Positions 56,001 to 64,000 of a stretch of 64,000 nt of DNA are shown here, piece by piece (the first letter of the stretch is position 1; the number at the start of each line of letters is the position of its first letter). A program made the position numbers and the translations under genes. The notes under the pieces were generated by a model. The model did not search any database. It worked only from the letters and a program-made list of their open reading frames with translations, and was not told the origin of the DNA. The DNA comes from Echinarachnius parma (Eukaryota; Echinodermata; Echinoidea; Clypeasteroida; Echinarachniidae): positions 40,181 to 104,180 of the forward strand of contig JBAMJV010002946.1 of assembly GCA_037951105.1 (NCBI GenBank), given 5' to 3'.

Positions 56001-56670
56001 TTGCTGCTACCTTGCATGAGGGCAATCATAAACTTGTACCCTGGGGGTGTTTCACAAAGATTCTAAGTTGACCATTTGACTATTATGGAAAGCTGTTAGT
56101 TTCTTTTTAAAATTGTTAGAATAGTTCTTTTTAAAAAGCATGTAACATTTTAATAAAAATCAATAATATTTGTTATTTTCAAGGAGCCTTGAATTAAATC
56201 ATAAACTAACTGTTGTTCAAAGTTTCAAATACTGGCTGGCATGTTTTTGCTTATATATCCAAGGCTACAAATGGCCTACCATAATGTTAAGTCCAACTTA
56301 TATTTTCAGTTCAACTTTGGGTCTTTGTGAAACATCCCCTGGGCCTGGGGCTCAAAATGACATGTAGAACTGGGCCCAGGGTAGGAAATACACGGGGCTG
56401 AGGGCCACTTTGCCCCCTAATTTTCTTTTCTTTTCTTTGCACTGGCCCACAGGCTAAGGGCCACCAACGATGATCTAGTTCAGACCACCAATATTTTATC
56501 ATCAAATGTCAAAGTTTACTTGCTCTCATGGGTAACCAATTACAAAATGAGTGTTTTTAATATTTTTCTTTTGGCGCTACCTAGTTCAAGAGGATTCTAG
56601 AAAGACACATAGTCTTAGTCTTACCTTCATTGCTGAAAAGGCTCCAGATTTTGGAGAACACATAACCCAT
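42002..56670 (-). CDS. ARL5B: ADP-ribosylation factor-like protein 5 (ARL5B-like), spliced
   Basis: Small ARF-family GTPase of the trans-Golgi, known in vertebrates to recruit the GARP tether. Coding exons are 56670-56625, 47343-47283, 46541-46394, 45392-45309, 42924-42773 and 42047-42002. That gives 178 residues against 179 in vertebrate ARL5A. It starts [12 protein letters not shown], with Gly2 available for N-myristoylation. G1 box GLDNAGKT is at 23-30, switch [13 protein letters not shown] at 43-54, G3 WDIGGQES at 65-72 and G4 NKQD at 125-128. The end is [22 protein letters not shown]. Residue choices ([28 protein letters not shown]) favour ARL5B over ARL5A, but invertebrates may have one ARL5. 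A second possible last exon lies at 42229-42148. Four of its exons have partial tandem copies. Confidence 0.93.
42148..42229 (-). CDS. ARL5B: ARL5 alternative last exon, proximal copy
   Basis: A near-identical duplicate of the last exon, reached first by the transcript. It keeps an AG acceptor and opens [12 protein letters not shown]. One inserted base relative to the distal copy shifts the frame after that point, giving [15 protein letters not shown] and TAA. It could encode a longer C-terminus or be silent. Confidence 0.5.
42343..42632 (-). mobile_element. tRNA-derived SINE family 2
   Basis: Complement head GGTGGCTTAGTGGTTAGAGT with a B box GGTTCGAACCC (about 42570), followed by an unrelated body to an AACTTTAACTTTAA end. 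Inserted between two partial copies of the ARL5 last exon region. Confidence 0.7.
42639..42690 (-). repeat. Third, decayed copy of the ARL5 last-exon end
   Basis: GCCTGTGCTAAATCGCATCC and TCACCTCCT..ATCTGACT repeat the sequence after the proximal terminal exon (42150-42200). Confidence 0.7.
42773..42924 (-). CDS. ARL5B: ARL5 exon 6 (NKQD)
   Basis: [20 protein letters not shown] then [33 protein letters not shown] gives guanine specificity. Ends phase 2. A partial copy lies at 43062-43106. Confidence 0.95.
43062..43106 (-). repeat. Partial copy of ARL5 exon 6
   Basis: GAGCTGTTGTGAGATCTCTG repeats exon 6 at 42837-42884; it reads [14 protein letters not shown] on the minus strand. A family E MITE abuts it. 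Confidence 0.85.
43107..43255. mobile_element. TTAA-flanked MITE family E, left fragment
   Basis: TTTAAAGGGATAGTTGAGTA, matching 18201 onward for about 150 bp. Confidence 0.7.
43283..43498. repeat. Half-copy of the foldback family
   Basis: GGATGGGCATATCTCGGCCA and ATGCTCTTTCGGAAAATGAA align with the right arm of 32400-32792. Only a small inner hairpin remains at 43283-43345. Confidence 0.7.
43642..44070. mobile_element. TTAA-flanked MITE family G, copy 3
   Basis: TTAAAGGGGACCACCAGGCA and GGGTGGTGGTACCCTTTAA. Confidence 0.8.
44118..44499. mobile_element. TTAA-flanked MITE family F, copy 3
   Basis: TTAAAGGGATCTAGTAACTT and ACAATGTTACTATCCCTTTAA. Confidence 0.83.
44805..45009. mobile_element. 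MITE family N with long inverted ends
   Basis: TGGCCCGTATTCACAAAGGA and TCCTTTGTGAATACGGGCCA. Arms of about 75 bp include AACCGCGGTTTACATCTATG. Confidence 0.88.
45024..45233 (-). repeat. Two partial copies of ARL5 exon 5 donor half
   Basis: The CTTACCTCATT..GCATCTGATATAACTCTGCC block of exon 5 (from 45304) recurs at about 45183-45233 and, more decayed, at about 45068-45115. Intervening intron text is shared, with a period of about 115-120 bp. Confidence 0.87.
45309..45392 (-). CDS. ARL5B: ARL5 exon 5
   Basis: 28 codons, phase 0 both ends: [20 protein letters not shown] then LYQMLANE. Donor-side copies lie at 45024-45233. Confidence 0.95.
45802..46346 (-). repeat. Four partial copies of ARL5 exon 4 donor half
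   Basis: Copies at 45802-45855, 45956-46031, 46095-46169 and 46271-46346 repeat CCAGCGTAGTATGTGTTCCA and TCCTATGTCCCACATCAGAA of exon 4. Each keeps the exon-end/GT donor but lacks the 5' half and acceptor. Period is 120-176 bp. Confidence 0.9.
46394..46541 (-). CDS. ARL5B: ARL5 exon 4 (switch I and II)
   Basis: [20 protein letters not shown] through [20 protein letters not shown]. Donor ACGCAG|GTAGAA. Four donor-side partial copies lie downstream. Confidence 0.95.
47036..47235. repeat. (ATC)n / (GCCATC)n microsatellite
   Basis: About 100 bp of ATC followed by about 95 bp of GCCATC hexamers, ending 48 bp from ARL5 exon 3. It generates long artefactual open frames in several frames. Confidence 0.97.
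47283..47343 (-). CDS. ARL5B: ARL5 exon 3 (P-loop)
   Basis: 61 nt, phase 1 in and 2 out: [20 protein letters not shown]. The donor lies just before a (GCCATC)n/(ATC)n microsatellite. Confidence 0.96.
47467..47645. repeat. Poly-G and poly-C tracts
   Basis: A 24-nt G run at about 47467-47490 and a C run near 47627-47644, about 140 bp apart and able to pair. Confidence 0.85.
47646..48736. other. ARL5 intron, no recognised gene
   Basis: AT-rich; a short GGCCCAGTCAGGCAAGTAAAA repeat fragment near 48562-48640. Otherwise nothing is recognised. Confidence 0.5.
48737..49123. mobile_element. TTAA-flanked MITE family F, copy 4
   Basis: TTAAAGGGACTTAGTAACAT and AAGTTACTAGATCCCTTTAA. Confidence 0.83.
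49124..49879. other. ARL5 intron, no recognised gene
   Basis: Contains a loose direct repeat: a block with GACATGCCTACA and TAATCAAATGTCAATCAACT occurs at about 49540-49580 and again at about 49690-49735. No other element. Confidence 0.5.
50038..50600 (+). mobile_element. 5'-truncated non-LTR retrotransposon (LINE) 3' end
   Basis: An open frame ends at 50268. It reads [20 protein letters not shown], then [20 protein letters not shown] and [14 protein letters not shown] before TAG. This matches the typical end of CR1/L2/Jockey-type reverse transcriptases (GxxxWNxxP...FKxxxKxYLL). About 330 bp of UTR and a (TGAAA)n tail follow. Confidence 0.75.
50926..51948. mobile_element. 1.0 kb TA-flanked inverted-repeat element
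   Basis: ATGCCTCGGTCACACCTTTG and CAAAGGTGTGACCGAGGCAT ends, with TA on each side (50924-50925, 51949-50). The interior is unusual: it is densely packed with short GCTCG/CGAGC and TACGCA/TGCGTA words. No plausible coding frame. Confidence 0.85.
52020..52345. repeat. GGCCCGGTCGGGCCAGT-type short repeat
   Basis: One of the clearest examples of a repeat that recurs across the window: variants of GGCCCGATCGGGCCACCAAA and CTGGCCCCGGGCCAGCGGGC. Others are near 1730-1800, 3800-3845, 16100-16200, 25850-25910, 28450-28605, 48560-48640, 53200-53270, 54165-54400 and 56390-56510. Confidence 0.6.
52346..53977. other. ARL5 intron, no recognised gene
   Basis: Short repeat fragments, poly-C at about 53622-53641. 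A possible retroelement tail at about 52900-52946 (AATAAATTGAAATTGAATTGAA). Confidence 0.45.
54686..55964. mobile_element. 1.28 kb element with inverted ends and possible 9-bp target duplication
   Basis: AATGCTGTTA (54687-54696) and TAACAGCATT (55955-55964) ends, subterminal GGATCGGATC-rich blocks, flanked on both sides by ACATGTATA (54677-54685 and 55965-55973). It carries a 105-codon open frame (54797-55114) that I do not recognise. Confidence 0.65.
56043..56340. mobile_element. MITE family K, copy 2
   Basis: GGGGGTGTTTCACAAAGATT and GGTCTTTGTGAAACATCCCC, 285 bp from the first ARL5 coding exon. Confidence 0.75.
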
Positions 56671-56675
56671 TGCAT
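56625..56675 (-). CDS. ARL5B: ARL5 exon 2 (first coding exon)
   Basis: Acceptor TTTTCACAG, then ATGCA and the coding ATG at 56670-56668. [15 protein letters not shown] ends phase 1 at GTAAGA. An out-of-frame ATG lies 5 nt before the true start. Confidence 0.92.
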
Positions 56676-58068
56676 CTGTGAAAAGAAAATGGTAAACACA
56701 ATAAATAAATATGAATAAAACCATTTGTTACCAATTTGAGATAACTGCGATAAAAATCTTTTGAAAAATAATGAAAAAAATAAGCAACTGTGTGATTGAT
56801 ACTTCAAAAATATTCATCCATTGTGTTTGTCATCGTTTGTGAGGTGAGAATGGCCATTCTCTAGCAAAGCATAAAGTGGGCGCAAAGCCGCCAACGTGCA
56901 AGTATACTGCCTGGCGCGCTTGCAAGATAAAAATGCCTACATGTATAGCAAGGGGTTGCAATACCGAACGGGTTGTATTACCGTACATGCAAATTCCAAT
57001 AGGAAAAACGTTCAAATTTTGAAAGTTGAATTTGAAAGTCGGCATTAACGGAGGATAATAAATGGATGTTTAGCAAACATTTTCCACCATTTCCCGAAGA
57101 AAATAAGCGCCCTGAGGCGTTATACGCGCGTTTTGCCGCGCACCAGTGGCAGCGCGCATGTCAATGACATTCCCATGCAAAACATTCACGTTTGGTGCGT
57201 CCGGTTAATACAACCCGGTTTGTGCGCTAAAAACAATTCTGCTTTCTTGAAAGGGTGCCGTAAAAGTTCAATTTGCGTAAGTTTGCCGCTTTTTTCTACG
57301 AAATAAGTTATCAATTCTTTATCTTGAGAATATATAGATCACTTATTTGTGCTTTATTCATATCTCTGTTCTTTATGTTGATCGTTTTCATGGCGTAAAG
57401 AAATGGTATCCGGTAATAGGACCCGATACCATACATGTAATGTATGTAGGGAGAACGACCGAATACCGCAATCACGCATTTGTATCTGCTAACACGCAAA
57501 ACTTTGCTACAAAAAACCTAGGGTAGAATTCATATTTTTTAATGAGGTTCCTTCAACAAATCCAAAAGTCACCGAACTCCCTAATGTATGGCATTATTGC
57601 AGCAGTGTAGGACTTAACTGTGATCAGCGCCGTCCGTAGGACGGTGCTGTGAAGACGAAACGTTAAAAAATTTGTAGGAAATTTGCCGACGGGTGGTTTC
57701 AAGAACTTTCCATCTATTATTATTATTTTTTTTTTAGTTCTAGACATTAATTAAACATTCAACCTACCTTGCTTGCTATTTAAATTGTTGCAAAAGAATG
57801 ATAACTTAGCTCAAATTGATGATGATGATGATGATGACTATTATTTCCTTCGTCTTTGTTCGCTGCATGCAATGTCAGGTGACCGAAAACTCGTCGGCAA
57901 TGCATAGCATCCCCATTACATGTGGGTACCTATACAGGTACCCACATCCCCACCTACATCAAAACGTAAGGTAGGGTTTCTCCCCGTTCATTCATTCCAC
58001 TTATGACATGACATTTGTAATCTATAAGGTGAAATTAAATCATTGAAAGATGTGTTTTTGATACTTAC
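56676..58068. other. ARL5 intron 1
   Basis: No coding signal. Includes an A/T-rich stretch, a small CAGGTACCCACA/TGTGGGTACCTG palindrome at about 57920-57946 and the left arm of the 46-bp inverted pair (57859-57904). Confidence 0.5.
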
Positions 58069-58996
58069 CCACTTTTCTTGCTATGAATCAGCCAATATTT
58101 CACGTTCATTTGCCATGCAGTCGCGTCGAGCGCTGATCATCGCACACGCTTGCGACGGAAGTACCGTGAAAAGTGTGTTGCTGAAATGACCTTTCGTTAG
58201 GTAGTCTTCGTCCAGCCATGAATTGATACGTTGTAAATTACTTACGCACATTATTGTATGCCTGTCAAATCGGAAATAAAGTGTGTGCCACTGAGTGCGC
58301 TTGAGATGAAACTACCGTATTTTGCTTGCGAATTGTTGTTTTTCAAACTTTTAAAGAATATGGATTTAAAAATTGTAACGACTGATTTTTGAATAGAATT
58401 AAATAAAATACGATGGAATATATTTATTTTTTATGAAAAAACGTACACACATTAAATTAAATTATACATTTTTACTTTGCAGTTTTAACAGTTGATGATG
58501 AGCCTTGCTTCCGACCAAAACAAGTTTGTATGATTGATGACGTAATACAATTTGCGCTAGCTACACGGTGAACGCCATTATTACGTGTGCGGTGATGCTG
58601 GATTGACGTGCAGTTCAGGACCAACGAACAAAATTGTAGCCCATTTCAATTTAGCTAGGGGCAACGTGACGCCTCCAAATGGAGGATTTTAAACCTGTCA
58701 TCTAGCAAGATCTGCAAAGTTAGGTGAGAAAATAAAAAAACACGCAGTGATTAATTTAACGTCATATACAGTCCTACAAAAAAAAACGGGGGTTAGTGAA
58801 GTCACTACTGCTATACGGCAGTGTGACTTTTGAAAAGTTTTGGGCATACTTGGCCATACAGTTTCCCATTCGCTAGTGTACATCGCAACGCAGGCGTGAT
58901 GCATAGCGCATGCGCGGGGCGATCGGTTGATCGGGTACAGCTACAGGGGGTGCATTGCCGACAAGTTTTTGATCACCTGATATTGCTTGCAGCGAA
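57859..58996. repeat. 46-bp inverted pair around the ARL5 first exon
   Basis: 57859-57904 and 58951-58996 are complementary at about 40 of 46 positions (shared GCATTGCCGAC and TTGCxTGCAGCGAA parts). They enclose the ARL5 noncoding exon and upstream region. Confidence 0.65.
58069..58200 (-). other. ARL5B: ARL5 probable noncoding first exon
   Basis: A segment read on the minus strand ends AAAGTGG|GTAAGTATC at 58069/58068, a strong donor with no matching coding content. It includes a short upstream ORF of 11 codons. The 5' boundary is a guess; a weaker donor GTAGGT near 57770 is an alternative. Confidence 0.4.
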
Positions 58997-59238
58997 CAAA
59001 TTCGGATACCATTTTCGTCACTTCTGTAATCTTGCCAGTTTTATAGTAAATTTCAGGATAAATCAAACGAATGGAGCATCAGACGTTTTGCAATTTGGAT
59101 CATTGATGTCCATGCATAACATAATTCGTGAGAGAACCGAGATATGTTATTTAAAGTATGATATATATATTTTGTTTATAAGTGTTTGCCGTTAAAGCCT
59201 ATCAAGTGTTACCATCACGGTATACACACCTCAGTATG

Positions 59239-59267
59239 CCAGGCGCCGTACTACGTACGGCGCCTGG
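59239..59267. repeat. GC-rich palindrome
   Basis: CCAGGCGCCGTAC and GTACGGCGCCTGG flank a 3-nt centre; a strong small hairpin. Confidence 0.8.
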
Positions 59268-60029
59268 TTAGGTTACGTAGGACTAGGACTTAGGAGTAGG
59301 AGTAGGAGACGACGCACTACGAACTATTGCACGAACGGATGGCTTCCGGGTTTGCTTCCGGGTTTCGTCGAGCGAGCGACGTATTCATCTAATTACGTGA
59401 CGTCACTACTACGGCAGCATCGGGCCGATTTTTATGAATGAAATGGATGCGCATGCGCACTAGCTTACCCCTACATCTGCGTGCGGTGTGCTACAAGATT
59501 CTGCTTGCAACTGTGCTTCATCTGGTACCAAACTCGGCCTAGTTTCCACTTTTCTTCTATTTTTCACGATTTTTTGAAAGTGCTGTTCAAGAGCGGAGAG
59601 CCCATACAATACCTTGGTCTTACTGTGATTTCGGTAAGTAGTATACTTTTCATGATATTCTTACGAATTTCCGTCGGTGTCGCATCGTGTTCGTGGATGT
59701 TTCTAGATTGATAATGTGTATGTATAATACCTGTGTTGTGGTTGTATGAGAGCAGTCGCTGTAATATGCATGGAATTGTACCGTCTCAGATGCTGGCGTG
59801 TAGTATCGCTCACGATACTTTGAGAAGGGGTGGGCATCGTGGCCGCCCGCAATTGCGCCCGCGCGTGCTATCGATACTACCTCCATGCGATATTCTACAC
59901 AGAGCTGCAAAGCTGATTTCGGGCACGTGCACCGAGGAGCTACGTCATGAGCAAGGCAGCCAATGAGATCGCGCGCTGAGCTGCAGCCAACCGTTGTACA
60001 GGGTGAATGGGGAATAGTTCGTAGTGCGA

Positions 60030-61317
60030 CGGTATGTCATCCTCGATCACCACGGGAGTGATGCGATCCAGAGAATTTATTATCTTGAATTTGCGCCGAG
60101 GCGGCATCCTCTACCAAAGCGTGCCCACGAATTGGCAAGTCTGTAGGTCTACGTAGACTAGTCTGTATAAAATGTCATTGTTTTTATAATTATAATTATA
60201 ATCACATGTGGAGGTGTTTTACGTCTGAGCCGAGTCCAGTTGCTAAACATGATCATGATGATAAAGTATTTTATTAATAATATCATAGATCTATTTCGAA
60301 TTTCAATAACAAAGACACAAAATAACTTATGTTTAGTTGAACAGTTGAAGTAATCAAAAACAAAAACAAAATAAGTGCGAGGAGAATCATTACAATTGAA
60401 CATAGGTGATTTACGATTACTCACATGATTTTTATGGCAGCGGCCACCAAATGCGGCTGAGACGGTAAATTCACTGACAAACCAGTTGCCCTCCTTCCGT
60501 TTTTGATTATTTTTCGAGTGATGCAGTCACAAAACCAGGGAAAGATACGGTAGAATCCACCAAAGTTTTGGTTTGATTGAAAACTCAGTGTGGAATCAGG
60601 GGTACGGCTTCAAAGTTCAATGCACACACAATTCACAATGCAATTCAATTCAGCTGCGAGCTGCAACGTCAACGTAAAACACGTTACATACAGTCAATCT
60701 CAACGTGCAGCTGCTATACCTGCCATTCACTGTATCGTGTGTTGGATTTGTACGTACGTACGTCAACGACGTCAAACCGCAAAAAAATGTACAATACTTG
60801 ACAAAAGATGGCGCTAGACCTCCAAATAAGCACAGAAATACAATAAATAAGACGGAGCTATTATTATACGAAGTTTTTTTGGGTGGTTCTATAAAGTTTT
60901 GTTATCTTCCCGCCTAATAATACATTAATTGCACATATGTTGTTTGCTCTGTTTTATTCTCTGCTCTTTAATGATAAACTTGGTGTTAATTTCTGGATAT
61001 GGATTGAAATAAGGTGTCGGCGTAAAACAATTTATTGTCAATATTGATGCACCATCTTTTTCATAATGCCTAATAAATTCTGCTGTAAGCGATGAGCACT
61101 TATTGGCAAACATAAGGATAGTTATATTGTTTGTTTGGCTCTATGTTTATTCCCTTTCAATATCTTTGTTCACACTGTTGTTTTTGTCCTGTTTTTTTTT
61201 TTATGAAATTCATTTTTAAAAAGTTTGATGACTATGATTCAGACAATATGGATAGAGTGCATGTTGTCATAATGCGTCTCCATACCAGTTTATCAAATCC
61301 AATTTTATTTTAAAACT
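60030..61317. other. No recognised gene
   Basis: Mixed composition. I see neither exon-like reading frames nor named repeats. Confidence 0.45.
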
Positions 61318-61720
61318 AAAGGGATCACGTAACTTTATTGGCATAATTATGGAAAAAGTGATGAATGTTTAATACAAATGTGTACTGTTGTGATATGATA
61401 TGTCCACTGAGTATTGTGTGGACATTCACGCTAATTGGATATTTATATGGCCAAGTAATGAGCGAAAAGCAAAGTGATCTTCGCTAATCCTTGCACTGAC
61501 TTTGTACACTGGTATAACTTTCCAGTGGATAATTACAAATCCGAACATTTCAATCGTATATGTTTCTAACGAAAGGGAAATTCGAAAAATTGAAGCCTGG
61601 TCCATGCCTTCTATTGGTAATGCAAATACACCAAGTTATAAAAGAACCCATGATTAGAGTTCTATATTTGTAAGATATTTGGATTTGGACAATGTTACTA
61701 AACTAGATCATTTTAAAGGG
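61318..61720. mobile_element. TTAA-type MITE family F, copy 5 (diverged)
   Basis: AAAGGGATCACGTAACTTTA at the left, ACAATGTTACTAAACTAGAT at the right; the interior aligns with the other copies. Confidence 0.7.
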
Positions 61721-61959
61721 ATTTATATAGTATAACAATCCACAATCGAAATCAGTTCTCTCCAACTTGTGAAGTGTGCACACCAGGGGTGTTGTTTCTG
61801 GATCTGGATGTTATATACAGTGCAGGACCGCGAGGTATAGTGCACCAAGACCTAAATAGTTTGATGTTTGATGACAATATTATTATCTTTCCTCGGTAAA
61901 TCGTAAAAATGCGTCATGGTCTGTACAAACTATATATATACGATCGAAAGATAAGACCA

Positions 61960-62130
61960 CAAAAGTACTATACAAAGACGTCGTGTCAATGCTTTTGTTG
62001 TAAGTCATATATAAATAATTACAATGGTAGGCCTATTTTGTTTGGTTTACCTGAAGTTTTATTGAGTAAAGTACAACATACAAAGTTCTGCTGCTCGTTT
62101 GGTAACACGTATACCAAACGACTATTATAA
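61960..62130 (+). mobile_element. Decayed LINE reverse-transcriptase fragment
   Basis: With one frameshift it reads INNYNGRPILFGLPEVLLSK and then YNIQSSAARLVTRIPNDYYK. This is the pattern of LINE reverse transcriptases (CNxLxxGLPxxxLxxLQxxQNSAARLVTR). Confidence 0.6.
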
Positions 62131-63951
62131 GTAATCTATAGTTTTGTATAGTTATCATGTATATAAACGAATTATGTTTTATGATTTTAGTAATACGTAC
62201 CCATTTATGAGTACATGGACATTTACCCGAATACCGGCAAGAACGTATTAGTTTGTCATATCAGCCAAATTACTCCATTCTTTACTAATATTTTAGCTCA
62301 CTATTCCAGCTTCTATAGCTGCAACTATGCTCTGGAAAAAAAACTTCCACAATCGGATAGAGCAACAATTTCGAGCAAGTCTGAAAGCCCCTTTTTGTTT
62401 GTTAATGAATTGCAGTGTCGGATCTGGGGGGGGGGGGGGGGGTAGGGGGTTTAACCCACCCCCCCCCCCCCCCCCCCCCCCCTTGGGCTGCCAAGTGAAA
62501 ATGTATCAGTGAAAAAAATGAAAAAAAAGTGAAAAAATCACTTACGGGGGTTCAAAATAGCAAAAAAATTTCGCTCATGGACGATGCTCCCCATTGTCAT
62601 TGGGTCAAACCCCCCGTTAGCAAAAAGCTAGATCCGCCCCTGAATTGTATATTGTTTTTCTTTTAATTGAATCCATTTCATTTTCTTTCACTTTCATTAA
62701 ATTAAATTAAATTATTCTAATTTCAGTTTGATTGCATTTCCTTTCATAGTCATTTCAATTAATTTAATTTAACTTCCTTTTCATTTCCTTTTTTTCATAT
62801 TTCATTTGATTTCATTACAGTTGAATCGAATATTGAATTGAATTGAATTTACTTTCGTTTCATATCATTACATTTAATTTACTTCCATGCAGTTCCATCC
62901 ATGCATCTCCTCTATTGCTCTACTATAAAGGTAGTTATTTTCATCTACAGAATCTGCGTTATTTCCCTGACCAATCTTGTTTACCCCCCCCCCCCCCCCC
63001 CCCCGCAACACAGGCCCGCTTTTGGACATCATTTTATTGAGGCGTGTATTTATTTCCGGCCCCCACGTTTTCCCTCCCTACAAAACCTCACTCTCCTTTT
63101 TGTTCTTTAATTGAGCAAGAACAATACATCGACTTTCCCTCTCTATCCCCTAATGATTTAAAACAGTTTTTTTCACATCTCAAACCAAATAATATCTTAA
63201 TTTGAGCATGCGGAACGTTTAATTAACAAACTAAACCCCTGTCGCCTTATTTCGCTTTATATTATGATTAATTAAGCCATCACTTCTCTATGACGCGTGT
63301 TCTATATTTAGCTCTATGGGTCTATAACGGGGATTGCCCTTTCTCGATACCACTGCAGACGAATACTGCATGCATGCTAATAACAGTCGGTTCGATAATG
63401 CTAATAATATGTGACTAATATAGACTGCACTTTCGTTTTGTACACAAAGTTTTCAGATTATTGACCATATTATGGGCATTGACGTGTGTAAGCTTGGATG
63501 GTGCATACAATGCGCTCTATATGCGCTAGGCTGCCATAGCTGTTTAGAAACTTGTCTTGATAGCTAGTGGAACTTGTGACTAACAGTTTTGAAGTTTTGA
63601 GTAATTATTGGTCGCCTGACCAGAGTAGCCAGGGAAGTGATTCGTGCACGTGCATGCATGTATGGGAACGGATGCATATTATGCCATAACCACCAGTTCA
63701 CTGTCACGTACTGCATACTGCTGGTAAGTTAATAATAACAACATTTAGTTTTACTCTTACATTAGAGAGAATGTGTTCAATCATGTAAATGGTCCTGGTA
63801 GTGGTAGGACGATAGCCAGGTACTGAGGGTTGGTAGGACGATAGGCTGCCAGACACAACATGATTTTTTATACATGATCGAGTGCTAATATTGGATGATG
63901 ATAATGTACTCATAGTAATAGTATTAATAGACTGATTAACATGATTAACTT
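62131..63951. other. No recognised gene; homopolymer runs
   Basis: Adjacent G and C runs at 62427-62482 (with GTAGGG between them) and a C run at 62986-63004. (AATTG)n-like stretches are near 62690-62880. Confidence 0.5.
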
Positions 63952-64000
63952 AAAGGGGACCACCAGGCAAAGAACAACACATTATGATATGTTGTGGTAC
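63952..64000. mobile_element. TTAA-flanked MITE family G, cut by window end
   Basis: TTAAAGGGGACCACCAGGCA then AAGAACAACACATTAT, as at 43642. Confidence 0.75.

Overview
This is an animal nuclear genome window. It is AT-rich, with GC-richer exons, long introns with GT..AG borders and no operons, and it is crowded with small inverted-repeat elements, tRNA-derived SINEs and non-LTR retrotransposon remnants. Residue-level matches to conserved animal proteins, plus the repeat types, suggest a marine invertebrate. A non-vertebrate deuterostome such as an echinoderm is my best guess, but the phylum cannot be fixed from the sequence alone.

Three conserved protein-coding genes can be read exon by exon, with every splice phase closing. 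(1) ATP5F1B, the mitochondrial ATP synthase beta subunit, is on the minus strand. Nine coding exons run from 9557 down to 77, and the last coding exon lies left of the window. (2) RACGAP1/MgcRacGAP, the centralspindlin Rho-family GAP, is on the plus strand. It has a noncoding exon near 9750-9809 and seventeen constant coding-exon segments from 13688 to the stop at 29990, counting the final one. Three small in-frame candidate cassette exons precede the last exon, and a long 3' UTR probably ends near 33220. (3) ARL5 (ARL5B-like), an ARF-like Golgi GTPase, is on the minus strand. Its coding exons run from 56670 to 42002, with a probable noncoding first exon at about 58069-58200. ATP5F1B and RACGAP1 are divergent and share a compact promoter of about 200 bp.

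The strongest unexpected pattern is that at least eleven exons in these three unrelated genes have one or more degenerate, truncated copies of an exon end plus flanking intron lying beside the true exon. Copies are seen for ATP5F1B exons 3 and 6, RACGAP1 exons 3, 8, 12, 14 and 15, and ARL5 exons 4, 5, 6 and 7. Some copies keep usable splice sites. They give ARL5 two possible terminal exons and RACGAP1 a possible truncating exon.

Introns and intergenic DNA hold many MITE-like families. Three otherwise different families share TTAA flanks and AGGG..CCCT ends. Four others share a GGCCC-GTTTCACAAAG-like end. There are Tc1/Tigger-like TA-flanked elements, several long foldbacks (one in the RACGAP1 3' UTR, one in an ATP5F1B intron), a nested insertion complex at 49.9-52.0 kb and a 1.28 kb element with terminal repeats at 54.7-56.0 kb. 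From about 58.2 kb to the right edge I find no convincing coding gene, only a possible first exon near 59.6 kb, a decayed retrotransposon fragment and repeats.
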